Shown here one piece after another: positions 27,298-35,608 of a DNA stretch of 64,000 nucleotides. The translations under genes and the position numbers were made by a program. Each line of letters opens with the position of its first letter. The first letter of the stretch is position 1. The stretch covers positions 1-64,000 of the forward strand of contig NZ_WPZY01000008.1 of the NCBI RefSeq assembly GCF_013031405.1, in the 5' to 3' direction. The notes beneath the pieces are model-generated. The model did not search any database. It saw only the letters and a list, made by a program, of their open reading frames with translations, and had not been told where the DNA came from. The DNA comes from Ruegeria sp. HKCCD8929 (GTDB taxonomy: Bacteria; Pseudomonadota; Alphaproteobacteria; Rhodobacterales; Rhodobacteraceae).

Positions 27298-28502
27298 TCA
27301 GTGCCTCCAAAGATGCGTTTATGCAGAGGGTTGAAGCCCATGCGATAGGACAGTTCGGCAGGGTGCTCGACATCCCAGATGGCCAGATCCGCGCGCTGCC
27401 TGGGGGCGATGGTGCCGGTGTCGGTCAGACCCAGCGCACGGGCGGCCTCGCGGGTAACCCCTGCCAGCGCCTCTTCGGGCGTCATGCGGAACAGGGTGCA
27501 GGCCATGTTCATGGTCAGCAAAAGCGAGGTCAGCGGCGACGAGCCCGGGTTGCAGTCGGTAGCCAGCGCCATTGGCACCTTATGCTGGCGCAACAGGTCG
27601 ATAGGCGGCACCTGCGTTTCGCGCAGTGTGTAGAACGCGCCAGGCAGGATCACCGCGACAGTGCCAGCATCGGCCATGGCCCGCACGCCATCCTCGTCCA
27701 GATATTCGATATGATCGGCAGACAGCGCGCCATATGACGCCGCCAGCTTCGCGCCGCCGAGGTTCGAGAGCTGCTCGGCATGGAGCTTGACCGGCAGGTC
27801 CAGTTCCTGCGCCACATCGAAGACGCGCGCGATCTGGGCGGGGGCAAAGGCGATGCCCTCGCAGAACCCGTCCACCGCATCGACCAGCCCTTCGGCGCGC
27901 GCCGCGCGCAGGGCGGGGATGCAAACCTCGTCGATATAGGCATCCGCGCGGTCCTTGTAATCCGGCGGCACGGCGTGGGCACCCAAGAAGCTGGTTTTGA
28001 CCCTGATGGGCCGTGCCTCGGCAATCCTCCGAGCGGCGCGCAGCATCCGCAGTTCGGTGTCGCGATCCAACCCATATCCCGATTTGACCTCGATGCAGCC
28101 AACGCCTTCGGCCAGCAGCGCATCGACCCGGGGCAGGGCGCCCTCCAGCAACTCATCCTCGGAGGCTGCGCGGGTGCCATTCACGGTCGAGAGGATGCCG
28201 CCTCCCGCCCGCGCGATCTCTTCGTAGCTGGCGCCGTTCAGCCGCATTTCGAATTCGACCGCGCGGTTGCCGCCGAACACGACATGGGTGTGGGCGTCGA
28301 TCAGGCCCGGAGTGATCAGACGCCCGGCCAGATCCTCACGGGGCCAATCGGCAAAATCTGCGGGCAAGGCGTCGGTTGCACCAACCCACGTGATCCGGCC
28401 CGCGTCGACCGCAACCGCTCCGTCCGCGATCATCCCATATGGCGCGCCGGTGCCGTCCATTGTTGCGATATGAGCGCCGCAGAACACAGTTTTCCCAGTC
28501 AT
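27294..28502 (-). CDS. hutI: Imidazolonepropionase
   Basis: A 402-residue amidohydrolase that opens imidazolonepropionate to N-formimidoyl-L-glutamate. [24 protein letters not shown] carries the HxH metal ligands. [15 protein letters not shown], the His in [21 protein letters not shown] and [12 protein letters not shown] complete the metal and catalytic set. The ATG at 28502 begins the conserved sequence; upstream in-frame codons lie in the divergent promoter region. It is the first gene of hutIHGU. Confidence 0.95.
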   Translation of the reverse strand: MTGKTVFCGAHIATMDGTGAPYGMIADGAVAVDAGRITWVGATDALPADFADWPREDLAGRLITPGLIDAHTHVVFGGNRAVEFEMRLNGASYEEIARAGGGILSTVNGTRAASEDELLEGALPRVDALLAEGVGCIEVKSGYGLDRDTELRMLRAARRIAEARPIRVKTSFLGAHAVPPDYKDRADAYIDEVCIPALRAARAEGLVDAVDGFCEGIAFAPAQIARVFDVAQELDLPVKLHAEQLSNLGGAKLAASYGALSADHIEYLDEDGVRAMADAGTVAVILPGAFYTLRETQVPPIDLLRQHKVPMALATDCNPGSSPLTSLLLTMNMACTLFRMTPEEALAGVTREAARALGLTDTGTIAPRQRADLAIWDVEHPAELSYRMGFNPLHKRIFGGTE

Positions 28503-28525
28503 GGCGATTCTTTTCAGTTCACCTC

Positions 28526-28555
28526 TTGTCGGATTTTTTCGTATACGGGTATAAA
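28526..28555 (+). promoter_or_regulatory. Predicted hutF promoter with embedded operator
   Basis: TTGTCG (28526-28531), an 18-base spacer and TATAAA (28550-28555) form a likely promoter. The inverted repeat TATAC-GG-GTATA (28542-28553) lies across the spacer and -10. It is the best candidate for HutC binding in the only divergent gap of the hut locus, and could control both hutFC and hutIHGU. Confidence 0.5.
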
Positions 28556-28577
28556 TATAAAGTCTACACAAAATGGG

Positions 28578-29945
28578 ATGGCCATGGATATCCACGCAAA
28601 AACCGCCTTGTTAGGCTCTGATTGGGTGCAGAACGTCAGGCTGAGCGTGACCGATGGGCGAGTCGCCGCGCTTGAGGCCGGGGCCGATCCGCAGGCTGCC
28701 GACCTGCGGGTGGACACCCTGCTGCCCGCGCTGGGCAACCTGCACAGCCACGCCTTTCAGCGTGCCATGGCCGGGATGACCGAGGTGCGCGCGGCGGGAA
28801 AGGAAAGCTTCTGGACTTGGCGGACCCTGATGTACTGCTTTCTCGAACGGCTGACGCCCGAGCATGTCGAGGCCATCGCGGCGCTGGTCTATATGGAGAT
28901 GCAGGAGGCCGGATATGCCTCAGTCGGTGAATTCCACTATGTCCATCACCAGCCGGGCGGCGGCACGTATGACCAACTGTCGGAGCTGAGCCAGCGTATC
29001 TTTGCCGCCGCAGGGCGCACCGGCATCGGCCTGACCCATCTGCCGGTGCTCTACACTTATGGCGGCGTCGCGCAGGAGCCGCTGTCCGGCGGGCAACTGC
29101 GTTTCGGCAATGACGTCGACCGTTTCCTGCGGCTGGTGGACGACTGCCGCGCCGCGCTGCCGGACATGACCGCCGATACCAGTGTCGGGATCGCCCCGCA
29201 TTCGTTGCGCGCGACCTCACCCGCCGATCTGGCGGCGGTGTTGCAGCAGGCGCCCGACGGGCCGGTGCATATCCACATCTCCGAGCAACTCAAGGAAGTG
29301 GCGGATGTCGAGGCCAAACTGGGCCAGCGCCCGGTAGCGTGGTTGCTGGACAATGTGCCGGTGGACAATCACTGGTGCCTGATCCATGCCACCCACATGA
29401 CCGATGCGGAAACCACCGCCTTGGCCCGTTCAGGCGCCGTGGCCGGTCTGTGCCCAATCACCGAGGCCAATCTCGGCGATGGTATCTTCAACGGCTCGGT
29501 TTATCTGGATCAGGGTGGCGCTTTTGGTGTCGGATCCGACTCTAATGTGCGGATTTCGCTGACAGAGGAGTTGCGGACGCTGGAATATTCCCAACGTCTG
29601 CGCGACATGGCCCGCACCGTTCTGGTGCCGGGCGAGGGCTCGGTCGGGCACACGCTCTATATCGGCGCGGCCCGGGGCGGGGCGCAGGCGCTGGGACGGG
29701 GCGCGGGCGAGATCGCGGTCGGGCAACTGGCCGATCTGGTCGCCATCGACCGCAACCACCCTTCGCTCTGTGCGCTGGAGGACCACCAATTGCTCGACGG
29801 TCTGTGCTTTGCCGCGCCGGATACGGTGGTCACCGATCTGTGGTCGGCGGGGCGGCACATGGTGCAGGGTGGGCGCCACGTCGCCCGCAACGGCATCATC
29901 GCCGATTACCGCAAGGCGATGGCCGATCTGCTGGCCGATGGCTGA
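28578..29945 (+). CDS. hutF: Formimidoylglutamate deiminase
   Basis: A 455-residue amidohydrolase of the TRZ/ATZ branch that converts formimidoylglutamate to formylglutamate plus ammonia. [22 protein letters not shown] carries the metal-binding HxH and the family-typical [27 protein letters not shown] and [12 protein letters not shown] supply the remaining His and Asp ligands. Together with hutG it defines the five-step route. The start is ATG at 28578 or the ATG six bases later; there is no clear ribosome binding site for either. Confidence 0.94.
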   Translation: MAMDIHAKTALLGSDWVQNVRLSVTDGRVAALEAGADPQAADLRVDTLLPALGNLHSHAFQRAMAGMTEVRAAGKESFWTWRTLMYCFLERLTPEHVEAIAALVYMEMQEAGYASVGEFHYVHHQPGGGTYDQLSELSQRIFAAAGRTGIGLTHLPVLYTYGGVAQEPLSGGQLRFGNDVDRFLRLVDDCRAALPDMTADTSVGIAPHSLRATSPADLAAVLQQAPDGPVHIHISEQLKEVADVEAKLGQRPVAWLLDNVPVDNHWCLIHATHMTDAETTALARSGAVAGLCPITEANLGDGIFNGSVYLDQGGAFGVGSDSNVRISLTEELRTLEYSQRLRDMARTVLVPGEGSVGHTLYIGAARGGAQALGRGAGEIAVGQLADLVAIDRNHPSLCALEDHQLLDGLCFAAPDTVVTDLWSAGRHMVQGGRHVARNGIIADYRKAMADLLADG

Positions 29946-29967
29946 CCTCAGGAACGGACCCGCACGG

Positions 29968-30672
29968 ATGACCCACCCTTCCGACACCACCAGCTACCGC
30001 GATATCAAGCGGATCGTGATGGAGCGCATCCGCTCCGGCATCTGGCAGCCCGACACGCTGGTCCCGAACGAACAGGACCTGGCCGAGGAGTTTTCCTGCA
30101 CCCGCACCACCGTCAACCGCGCGATGCGGGAACTGGCCGATGAGGGCTATCTGGAACGCCGCCGCAAGGCCGGCACCCGGGTGCTGAGCGCCCCGCTGCG
30201 GCAGGCGCGGTTCACCATCCCGCTGGTCCGCGATGAGGTCGAGGCGACGGGTGCCGCATACCGATATGCGCTTATTAGTGCCGAAAACCTGCCCGCGCCG
30301 GAATGGCTGAGCGCCCGGCTGACCCTGCAGCCCGCGCAAGAGGTGCTGCACGTGCGCTGCATGCATTATTCGAACAATACCCCGTTTCAATATGAGGACC
30401 GCTGGATCGTGATCGACAGCGTGCCCGAGGTCGCCAACGCCGATTTCACCGCCATCGGACCGAACGACTGGCTGGTGCAAACCGTGCCCTTTACCAATGT
30501 CGAGCTGACCTTTCTCGCCAGCCGCGCCGATACCCAGCTTGCCGGATTTCTGGATGTCCCCGAGGGCGAGCCGGTCTTCACCGCCGAGCGGATCACCTGG
30601 TTGCAGGGCCGTCCGGTCACCTTCGCCAAGCTGTTCTTTGCCGCCGGATACCGGATGACCACCCAGATCTGA
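29968..30672 (+). CDS. hutC: Histidine utilisation repressor HutC (GntR family)
   Basis: A 234-residue GntR/HutC-family regulator. The winged helix spans about residues 10-75 (YRDIKRIVMERIRSGIWQPDTLVPNEQDLAEEFSCTRTTVNRAMRELADEGYLERRR-type arrangement), and the C-terminal UTRA effector domain follows, ending GRPVTFAKLFFAAGYRM. In related bacteria HutC is released from DNA by urocanate. It follows hutF directly; the ATG at 29968 is given, and one at 29938 that overlaps the hutF stop is possible. It converges with the phosphatase gene 7 bases away. Confidence 0.92.
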   Translation: MTHPSDTTSYRDIKRIVMERIRSGIWQPDTLVPNEQDLAEEFSCTRTTVNRAMRELADEGYLERRRKAGTRVLSAPLRQARFTIPLVRDEVEATGAAYRYALISAENLPAPEWLSARLTLQPAQEVLHVRCMHYSNNTPFQYEDRWIVIDSVPEVANADFTAIGPNDWLVQTVPFTNVELTFLASRADTQLAGFLDVPEGEPVFTAERITWLQGRPVTFAKLFFAAGYRMTTQI

Positions 30673-30679
30673 GCCGGGC

Positions 30680-31420
30680 TTACTGCGCTGGCGACGGCTC
30701 CAGCGGCACCCGGCCCTGATCGGTCAGCCGCCAGCACCGGCGCCCTTCGAACACGGCGGACACCAGCGGGCGGCCATAGCCTGCACCTGCGTCCAGATTG
30801 ATGCGGTTGCCGCAATGCTCGGCCCGTTTGGCCGGGGTGTGGCCATGCACCACAAGCCAGGGATGGGCGCGCGGGTCCTTCAGGAATTCGTGGCGTATCC
30901 AGACCAGATCGTGCTCGGTCTGCTCCTCCAACGGCACGCCGGGGCGAATGCCGGCATGCACGAACAGCAACTCACCTTCCTGATGCAATACCGGCAGTGC
31001 GTTCAGAAAGTCGAGATGCGCCGCGGGCACCGCCGCCCGCGCCTTTTCGTGCACCTCGTAAATCCGGTCTCCGTCGACCACAGGCACGCCGTATGAGGCC
31101 AGCGTCTCGATCCCGCCGATCCGTTCATGCAGCCAGTGATAGCCGACCAGCAGGCGGTCGTCATTGGTGGGATGCTCATGCATGAACATGGCAAACATCC
31201 GATCATGATTGCCCTTGAGCGTGATCCAGTTGCGCCCTGCGTTGAGGCCTTCGATCAGCAGGTCGATCACCCCGCGGCTGTCTGGCCCGCGATCGGTGTA
31301 ATCCCCCAGAAATACGATGCACGCATCGGGGCCTCCATCCGCCTCGACACGGGCCAATGCGTCCTGAAGCATGCCTAGCTGGCCATGAATGTCGCCGATG
31401 GCGTAGATGGGAGGGGTCAT
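30680..31420 (-). CDS. Serine/threonine-type metallophosphoesterase
   Basis: A 246-residue PPP-family phosphatase. The three metal-binding signatures are intact: IGDIHGQLGML, VFLGDYTDRGPDSRG and LKGNHDRMF, with further His ligands in LLFVHAGIRPG and LVVHGHTPAKR. Bacterial members of this size dephosphorylate proteins or diadenosine polyphosphates; the actual substrate cannot be told. The stop is 7 bases from the hutC stop. Confidence 0.9.
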   Translation of the reverse strand: MTPPIYAIGDIHGQLGMLQDALARVEADGGPDACIVFLGDYTDRGPDSRGVIDLLIEGLNAGRNWITLKGNHDRMFAMFMHEHPTNDDRLLVGYHWLHERIGGIETLASYGVPVVDGDRIYEVHEKARAAVPAAHLDFLNALPVLHQEGELLFVHAGIRPGVPLEEQTEHDLVWIRHEFLKDPRAHPWLVVHGHTPAKRAEHCGNRINLDAGAGYGRPLVSAVFEGRRCWRLTDQGRVPLEPSPAQ

Positions 31421-31472
31421 GAACGGGCCTCAGGGTTGGTCGCGTTCGTTCTGTCGGAAATCTGCGGTCTTG

Positions 31473-31509
31473 AAAAGGCGACACCCGCACAAAGACTTGC
31501 GCGGGTGTC
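31473..31509 (-). terminator. Terminator after serA
   Basis: GACACCCGC (31480-31488) and GCGGGTGTC (31501-31509) form a perfect 9-bp stem, followed on the minus strand by GCCTTTT. It lies 15 bases past the serA stop. Confidence 0.75.
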
Positions 31510-31524
31510 AGATTTGCAAGCGTA

Positions 31525-33120
31525 TCAGGCCACGTCGAATTCCAGCGGCTTGATCTGGGTAAAGAGCCCGGTTTCCGCCAGCTTGGCGCGCGCCTCGGCC
31601 GGAACTGGCTCGTCCACATAAAGAAGCGCGATGGCTTCACCTCCGGCATGTGCCCGGCCCAGGGTAAAGTTGGCGATGTTGACGCCATGCGCCCCCATGG
31701 TCTGGCCCAGCGTGCCGATGATCCCCGGCACGTCCTCGTTGGTGGTATAGAGCATGTGTGAGCCGATCTCGGCGTCGATATTGATACCCTTGATCTGGAT
31801 GAAACGCGGCTTGCCGTCGCTGAACACGGTGCCGCCGATGGACCGCTCGCGCTTTTCGGTCACCACGGTCACCTTGATGTATCCTTCAAATGCGCCGGAT
31901 TTGTCCTGATTGGTGGTCGAGATCTGGATACCACGTTCCTTGGCCACCACCGGGGCCGAGACCATGTTCACCTCGGGGTTCGACTTTTTCATGATCCCCG
32001 CGATCACGGCGCAGTTCAGCGCAGCGAGGTTCATCTCGGCGGCCACGCCGTCATAGAGGATGTTGATCGCCTTGATCGGCTCATCCGTCATCTGACCGAC
32101 GAAAGAGCCCAGATGACCGGCCAGCTTGATCCACGGGCCCATGATCTTGGCCTCTTCGGCGGTGACGCTGGGCATGTTCAGCGCGTTTTCCACTGCTCCG
32201 GTCAGCAGATAGTTCGACATCTGCTCGGCCACCTGCAGGGCGACGTTTTCCTGCGCCTCGGTGGTTGCCGCGCCCAGATGCGGGGTGCAGACCACATTGG
32301 GCAGGTTGAAGAGCGGGTTGTCCTTGGCCGGTTCCTCGCTGAACACGTCAAAGGCGGCACCTGCCACGTGACCACTCTGCAGCATTTCGGACAGCGCATC
32401 TTCGTCCACCAGACCGCCCCGGGCGCAGTTGACGATGCGCACGCCCTTCTTGGTCTTGGCGAGGTTTTCACGGCTCAGGATATTGCGGGTCTGGTCGGTC
32501 AGCGGCACGTGCAGGGTGATGAAATCGGCACGCTCAAGCAGCTCGTCCAGCTCGACCTTGTCGACACCCATCTGGTCGGCTTTTTCGGCGCCCAAGTAGG
32601 GATCGTAGGCGAGGACCTTCATCTTCAGCGCATGGGCCCGGTCGCAAACGATACCACCGATATTGCCTGCGCCGATGACACCAAGGGTCTTGTTGGTCAG
32701 CTCGGTGCCCATGAACTTGGACTTTTCCCACTTGCCCGCATGGGTCGAGGCGCTGGCCTCGGGGATCTGCCGCGCCACCGCGAACATCATCGCAATCGCG
32801 TGCTCGGCGGTGGTGATCATGTTGCCGAAGGGCGTGTTCATCACGATCACCCCCTTTTTTGACGCGGCATCCTTGTCGACATTGTCGGTGCCGATCCCGG
32901 CGCGGCCGACGACTTTCAGGTTGTCGGCCTTTTCCAGGATCTTCTCGGTCACCTTGGTGGCCGACCGGATGGCAAGGCCGTCATATTGGCCGATGATCTC
33001 GGCCAGCTTTTCCTTGTCCTTGCCCACTTCGGGCAGGAAATCCACGTCGATGCCGTGATCGCGGAAGATCTGGACGGCGGCGTCCGACAGCTTGTCGGAA
33101 ATGAGAACTTTGGGGGCCAT
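31525..33120 (-). CDS. serA: D-3-phosphoglycerate dehydrogenase
   Basis: SerA oxidises 3-phosphoglycerate to 3-phosphohydroxypyruvate, committing carbon to serine. The 531-residue product is the long type: catalytic and Rossmann domains (VGRAGIGTDNVD, GVIGAGNIGGIV, VNCARGGLVDEDAL and the His in VCTPHLGAAT), then an allosteric substrate-binding domain and a C-terminal ACT domain (about 455-531) that usually mediates serine feedback. AAAGGACC lies 7 bases before the ATG at 33120. It follows serC on the same strand after 79 bases. Confidence 0.96.
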   Translation of the reverse strand: MAPKVLISDKLSDAAVQIFRDHGIDVDFLPEVGKDKEKLAEIIGQYDGLAIRSATKVTEKILEKADNLKVVGRAGIGTDNVDKDAASKKGVIVMNTPFGNMITTAEHAIAMMFAVARQIPEASASTHAGKWEKSKFMGTELTNKTLGVIGAGNIGGIVCDRAHALKMKVLAYDPYLGAEKADQMGVDKVELDELLERADFITLHVPLTDQTRNILSRENLAKTKKGVRIVNCARGGLVDEDALSEMLQSGHVAGAAFDVFSEEPAKDNPLFNLPNVVCTPHLGAATTEAQENVALQVAEQMSNYLLTGAVENALNMPSVTAEEAKIMGPWIKLAGHLGSFVGQMTDEPIKAINILYDGVAAEMNLAALNCAVIAGIMKKSNPEVNMVSAPVVAKERGIQISTTNQDKSGAFEGYIKVTVVTEKRERSIGGTVFSDGKPRFIQIKGINIDAEIGSHMLYTTNEDVPGIIGTLGQTMGAHGVNIANFTLGRAHAGGEAIALLYVDEPVPAEARAKLAETGLFTQIKPLEFDVA

Positions 33121-33199
33121 TTGATTTGGTCCTTTGAATGGGTCTTGGGAGTGGCGGGCTGAGGTCCGCCTTACGTTTGCGTCTGGCGTAGGTCGGGCT

Positions 33200-34354
33200 T
33201 CAGGCAGTTTGTACCTGAGCCTCGATCTCGGCCTCAAAGGCCCATTCGAGCCAGGGCAGCATCGCCTCGATATCCGAGGTTTCGACCGTACCCCCGCACC
33301 AGACACGCAGGCCCGCGGGCGCATCGCGATAGGCGCCGATATCCAGAGCGATGTTTTCGGCCTCCAGCCGCTTGGCCACCGCCTTGGCGAAGGCTGCGCC
33401 GTCGCGGATGCGGTCGTCGGTGAATTTCAGGCAGACAGAGGTGTTCGAGCGTGTCGCCGCATCCTCGGCCAGGTTGGCGATCCAAGGCTGCATATCGCAA
33501 AAGGCGTGGATGGCGCCCGCATTGGCATCTGCGCGGGCGATCAGGCCCTGCAGGCCGCCCGCGGATCGAGCCCAGTCTAATGCAAACAAGTAATCCTCGA
33601 CCGCCAGCATCGACGGGGTGTTGATGGTGGCGCCGGTAAAGATCCCTTCGATCAGCTTGCCGCCCTTGGTCAGGCGGAAGATCTTGGGCAGGGGCCAAGC
33701 GGGGGTGTAGCTTTCCAGCCGCTCCACCGCGCGTGGGGACAGGATCAGCATCCCGTGTGCTGCCTCGCCGCCCAGAACCTTCTGCCAGCTAAACGTGGTC
33801 ACATCCAGCTTGTCCCAGGGCAGGTCCATGGCGAAGGCGGCGGAGGTGGCGTCGCAAATGGTCAGCCCCGCGCGGTCATCGGCGATCCAGTCGCCATTCG
33901 GTACACGCACGCCCGAGGTAGTGCCGTTCCAGGTGAACACGACATCATTGGCAAAATCGACCGAGGCCAAATCGACGATCTGCCCGTATTCGGCGGTTTT
34001 CACCTCGGCGTCGATCTTGAGCTGCTTGACCACATCGGTCGCCCAGCCCGCACCAAAGCTCTCCCAAGCCAGCATCTCGACCTTGCGCGCGCCCAGTAAG
34101 GACCAGAGCGCCATCTCGACGGCACCGGTATCCGAGGCCGGGACGATGCCGATGCGGTAATCGGCGGGGATGCCCAGAACCTCGCGTGTGCCCTCGATGG
34201 CGGCCTTCAGCTTGTCCTTGCCGATGGCGGCACGGTGCGAACGGCCCAGCGCGGCGCCGGCGAGTTTGGTCAGATCGAATGTGGGGGGTTTGGCGCAGGG
34301 GCCAGAGGAAAAACGCGGATTAGCCGGCCGCGTCGCCGGTTGTTCGATAGTCAT
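33200..34354 (-). CDS. serC: Phosphoserine aminotransferase
   Basis: A 384-residue class V PLP aminotransferase converting phosphohydroxypyruvate plus glutamate to phosphoserine. It is of the long alphaproteobacterial type (begins [16 protein letters not shown]). [29 protein letters not shown] and [10 protein letters not shown] line the cofactor pocket, and [17 protein letters not shown] holds the Schiff-base Lys. The start at 34354 is chosen because family similarity starts soon after; the frame extends upstream without a better start. It is upstream of and probably co-transcribed with serA. Confidence 0.95.
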   Translation of the reverse strand: MTIEQPATRPANPRFSSGPCAKPPTFDLTKLAGAALGRSHRAAIGKDKLKAAIEGTREVLGIPADYRIGIVPASDTGAVEMALWSLLGARKVEMLAWESFGAGWATDVVKQLKIDAEVKTAEYGQIVDLASVDFANDVVFTWNGTTSGVRVPNGDWIADDRAGLTICDATSAAFAMDLPWDKLDVTTFSWQKVLGGEAAHGMLILSPRAVERLESYTPAWPLPKIFRLTKGGKLIEGIFTGATINTPSMLAVEDYLFALDWARSAGGLQGLIARADANAGAIHAFCDMQPWIANLAEDAATRSNTSVCLKFTDDRIRDGAAFAKAVAKRLEAENIALDIGAYRDAPAGLRVWCGGTVETSDIEAMLPWLEWAFEAEIEAQVQTA

Positions 34355-34562
34355 CGGTGTTACCCTTACAGATATGCGCCCCTCGTTGGGGAGGAGTGTC
34401 CCACCGACAGAGCTAGGCCGCTGCGGCGCGGCGTGCAAGCGCGAAATGGCCGGATTTCGGCGCCTTGGCGTTCAAATCCGACGCTGATGACTATGATCGG
34501 AAACTTGTGTTCCGGGATGGGCAAAGCCGGAGGAGCAGCGGGGCGTGGCACGGGTCGGCCAT

Positions 34563-34584
34563 GAGTATTTGTGAAAAGATGAAG
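34563..34584 (+). repeat. Short copy of GAGTATTTG...AAAAGATGAAG intergenic element
   Basis: GAGTATTTGT followed by GAAAAGATGAAG. It is identical at 21 of 22 bases to the minus-strand copy at 3706-3727, and its second half resembles the GAACAGAAGAAG end of the longer elements at 46666-46714 and 54602-54652. Confidence 0.6.
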
Positions 34585-34686
34585 TATTTCAGTCCGTTGG
34601 CGTTAGCGAGCTCGGAGGGTGGAGCGCCGAGGGTCGGGCGGTCGGGTGGGACGGACACTCGGATTCGGTAGCTGGCGGATTTTCTG

Positions 34687-34707
34687 TGCCTGCGGTATGC
34701 GCAGGCA
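34687..34707 (+). promoter_or_regulatory. Hairpin upstream of serB ribosome binding site
   Basis: TGCCTGCG (34687-34694) and CGCAGGCA (34700-34707) form a perfect 8-bp stem with a 5-base loop, ending 7 bases before the AGGAG of serB. There is no T-run, so it is more likely an mRNA leader structure than a terminator. Confidence 0.4.
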
Positions 34708-34726
34708 ACGAAACAGGAGATGCCCC

Positions 34727-35602
34727 ATGTATGTCGTCACTCTGCTGACCAACCCAGCCGCGCCATCGCTGGACCCTGTGCTGGTCGAGTCGCTGCGCAA
34801 TGCCTGGGGCGGGGGCGAGGCGGTTTGGTTGAGTCCGGACGAGGCGGCGGAGTTTGCGCTGGACGTGATGCCGAGGAATCGCTGGGAGGTTTGGACCGAG
34901 GTGCAGGGCCTCGGGGTCGATCTTGTCGTCCAGCTTGCCGAGGGGCGGCGCAAGCGGATGCTGCTGGCGGATATGGACAGCACCATGATCCAACAGGAAT
35001 GCATCGACGAATTGGCGGATGAAGCCGGGGTGGGTGCTCATGTGAAAGACATCACCGCGCGGGCGATGAATGGCGAGTTGGACTTCGAAGGCGCGCTGAT
35101 CGAGCGGGTTGGGCTGCTCAAAGGGCTCGATGAGGCGGTGATTGCTAAAGTGCTGGCCGAGCGGATCACCTTCATGCCCGGCGGGCGGGAGCTGGTGGCG
35201 ACGATGCGCGCGGGCGGCGGCTATGCCGCGCTGGTCTCAGGCGGGTTTACCGCCTTCACGGCCAACGTGGCTGGGGTGCTGGGGTTCGATGAGAACCGGG
35301 CCAACACGCTGCTTGCCGAGAACGGAGTCCTGACCGGCGACGTTGGGCGTCCGATCTTGGGGCGTGAGGCGAAGGTTGAGGCGCTGGAGCAGATCACGGC
35401 CCGGCTTGGAATTTCTCCGGCCGATGCGATCGCCGTGGGTGATGGGGCGAATGACCTGGGTATGCTGGGATTGGCTGGAACCGGGGTTGCGCTGCATGCC
35501 AAGCCCTCGGTGGCCGAGCAATGCGACGTGCGTATCAATCATGGGGATCTGACGGCCCTGCTGTTTCTGCAGGGTTACGCCCGACAGGATTTCATCCGTT
35601 AG
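34727..35602 (+). CDS. serB: Phosphoserine phosphatase
   Basis: A 291-residue HAD-superfamily phosphatase that makes L-serine from phosphoserine. The nucleophile motif is LLADMDSTMIQQECIDELAD (about residue 83), motif II is ALVSGGFTAFT, and motif IV is IAVGDGANDLGML. The N-terminal 80 residues form the regulatory ACT-like domain seen in long SerB proteins. AGGAG is 7 bases before the ATG at 34727. It is divergent from serC-serA and converges with the caspase-like gene only 6 bases away. Confidence 0.96.
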   Translation: MYVVTLLTNPAAPSLDPVLVESLRNAWGGGEAVWLSPDEAAEFALDVMPRNRWEVWTEVQGLGVDLVVQLAEGRRKRMLLADMDSTMIQQECIDELADEAGVGAHVKDITARAMNGELDFEGALIERVGLLKGLDEAVIAKVLAERITFMPGGRELVATMRAGGGYAALVSGGFTAFTANVAGVLGFDENRANTLLAENGVLTGDVGRPILGREAKVEALEQITARLGISPADAIAVGDGANDLGMLGLAGTGVALHAKPSVAEQCDVRINHGDLTALLFLQGYARQDFIR

Positions 35603-35608
35603 AAAACG

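Larger units (their letters stand above)
34355..34726. other. Non-coding divergent region between serC and serB
   Basis: A 372-base gap with no supported gene. It contains one short repeat element (34563-34584) and an 8-bp hairpin directly before the serB ribosome binding site (34687-34707). Promoters for both serine genes must lie here, but I see no clear sigma-70 hexamer pair. Confidence 0.5.

Noticed and set aside
27780..28577. N-terminal extension of hutF through the hutI region
   Set aside because: The frame is open, but it runs antisense to hutI; conserved HutF sequence starts at 28578-28584 just after a promoter.
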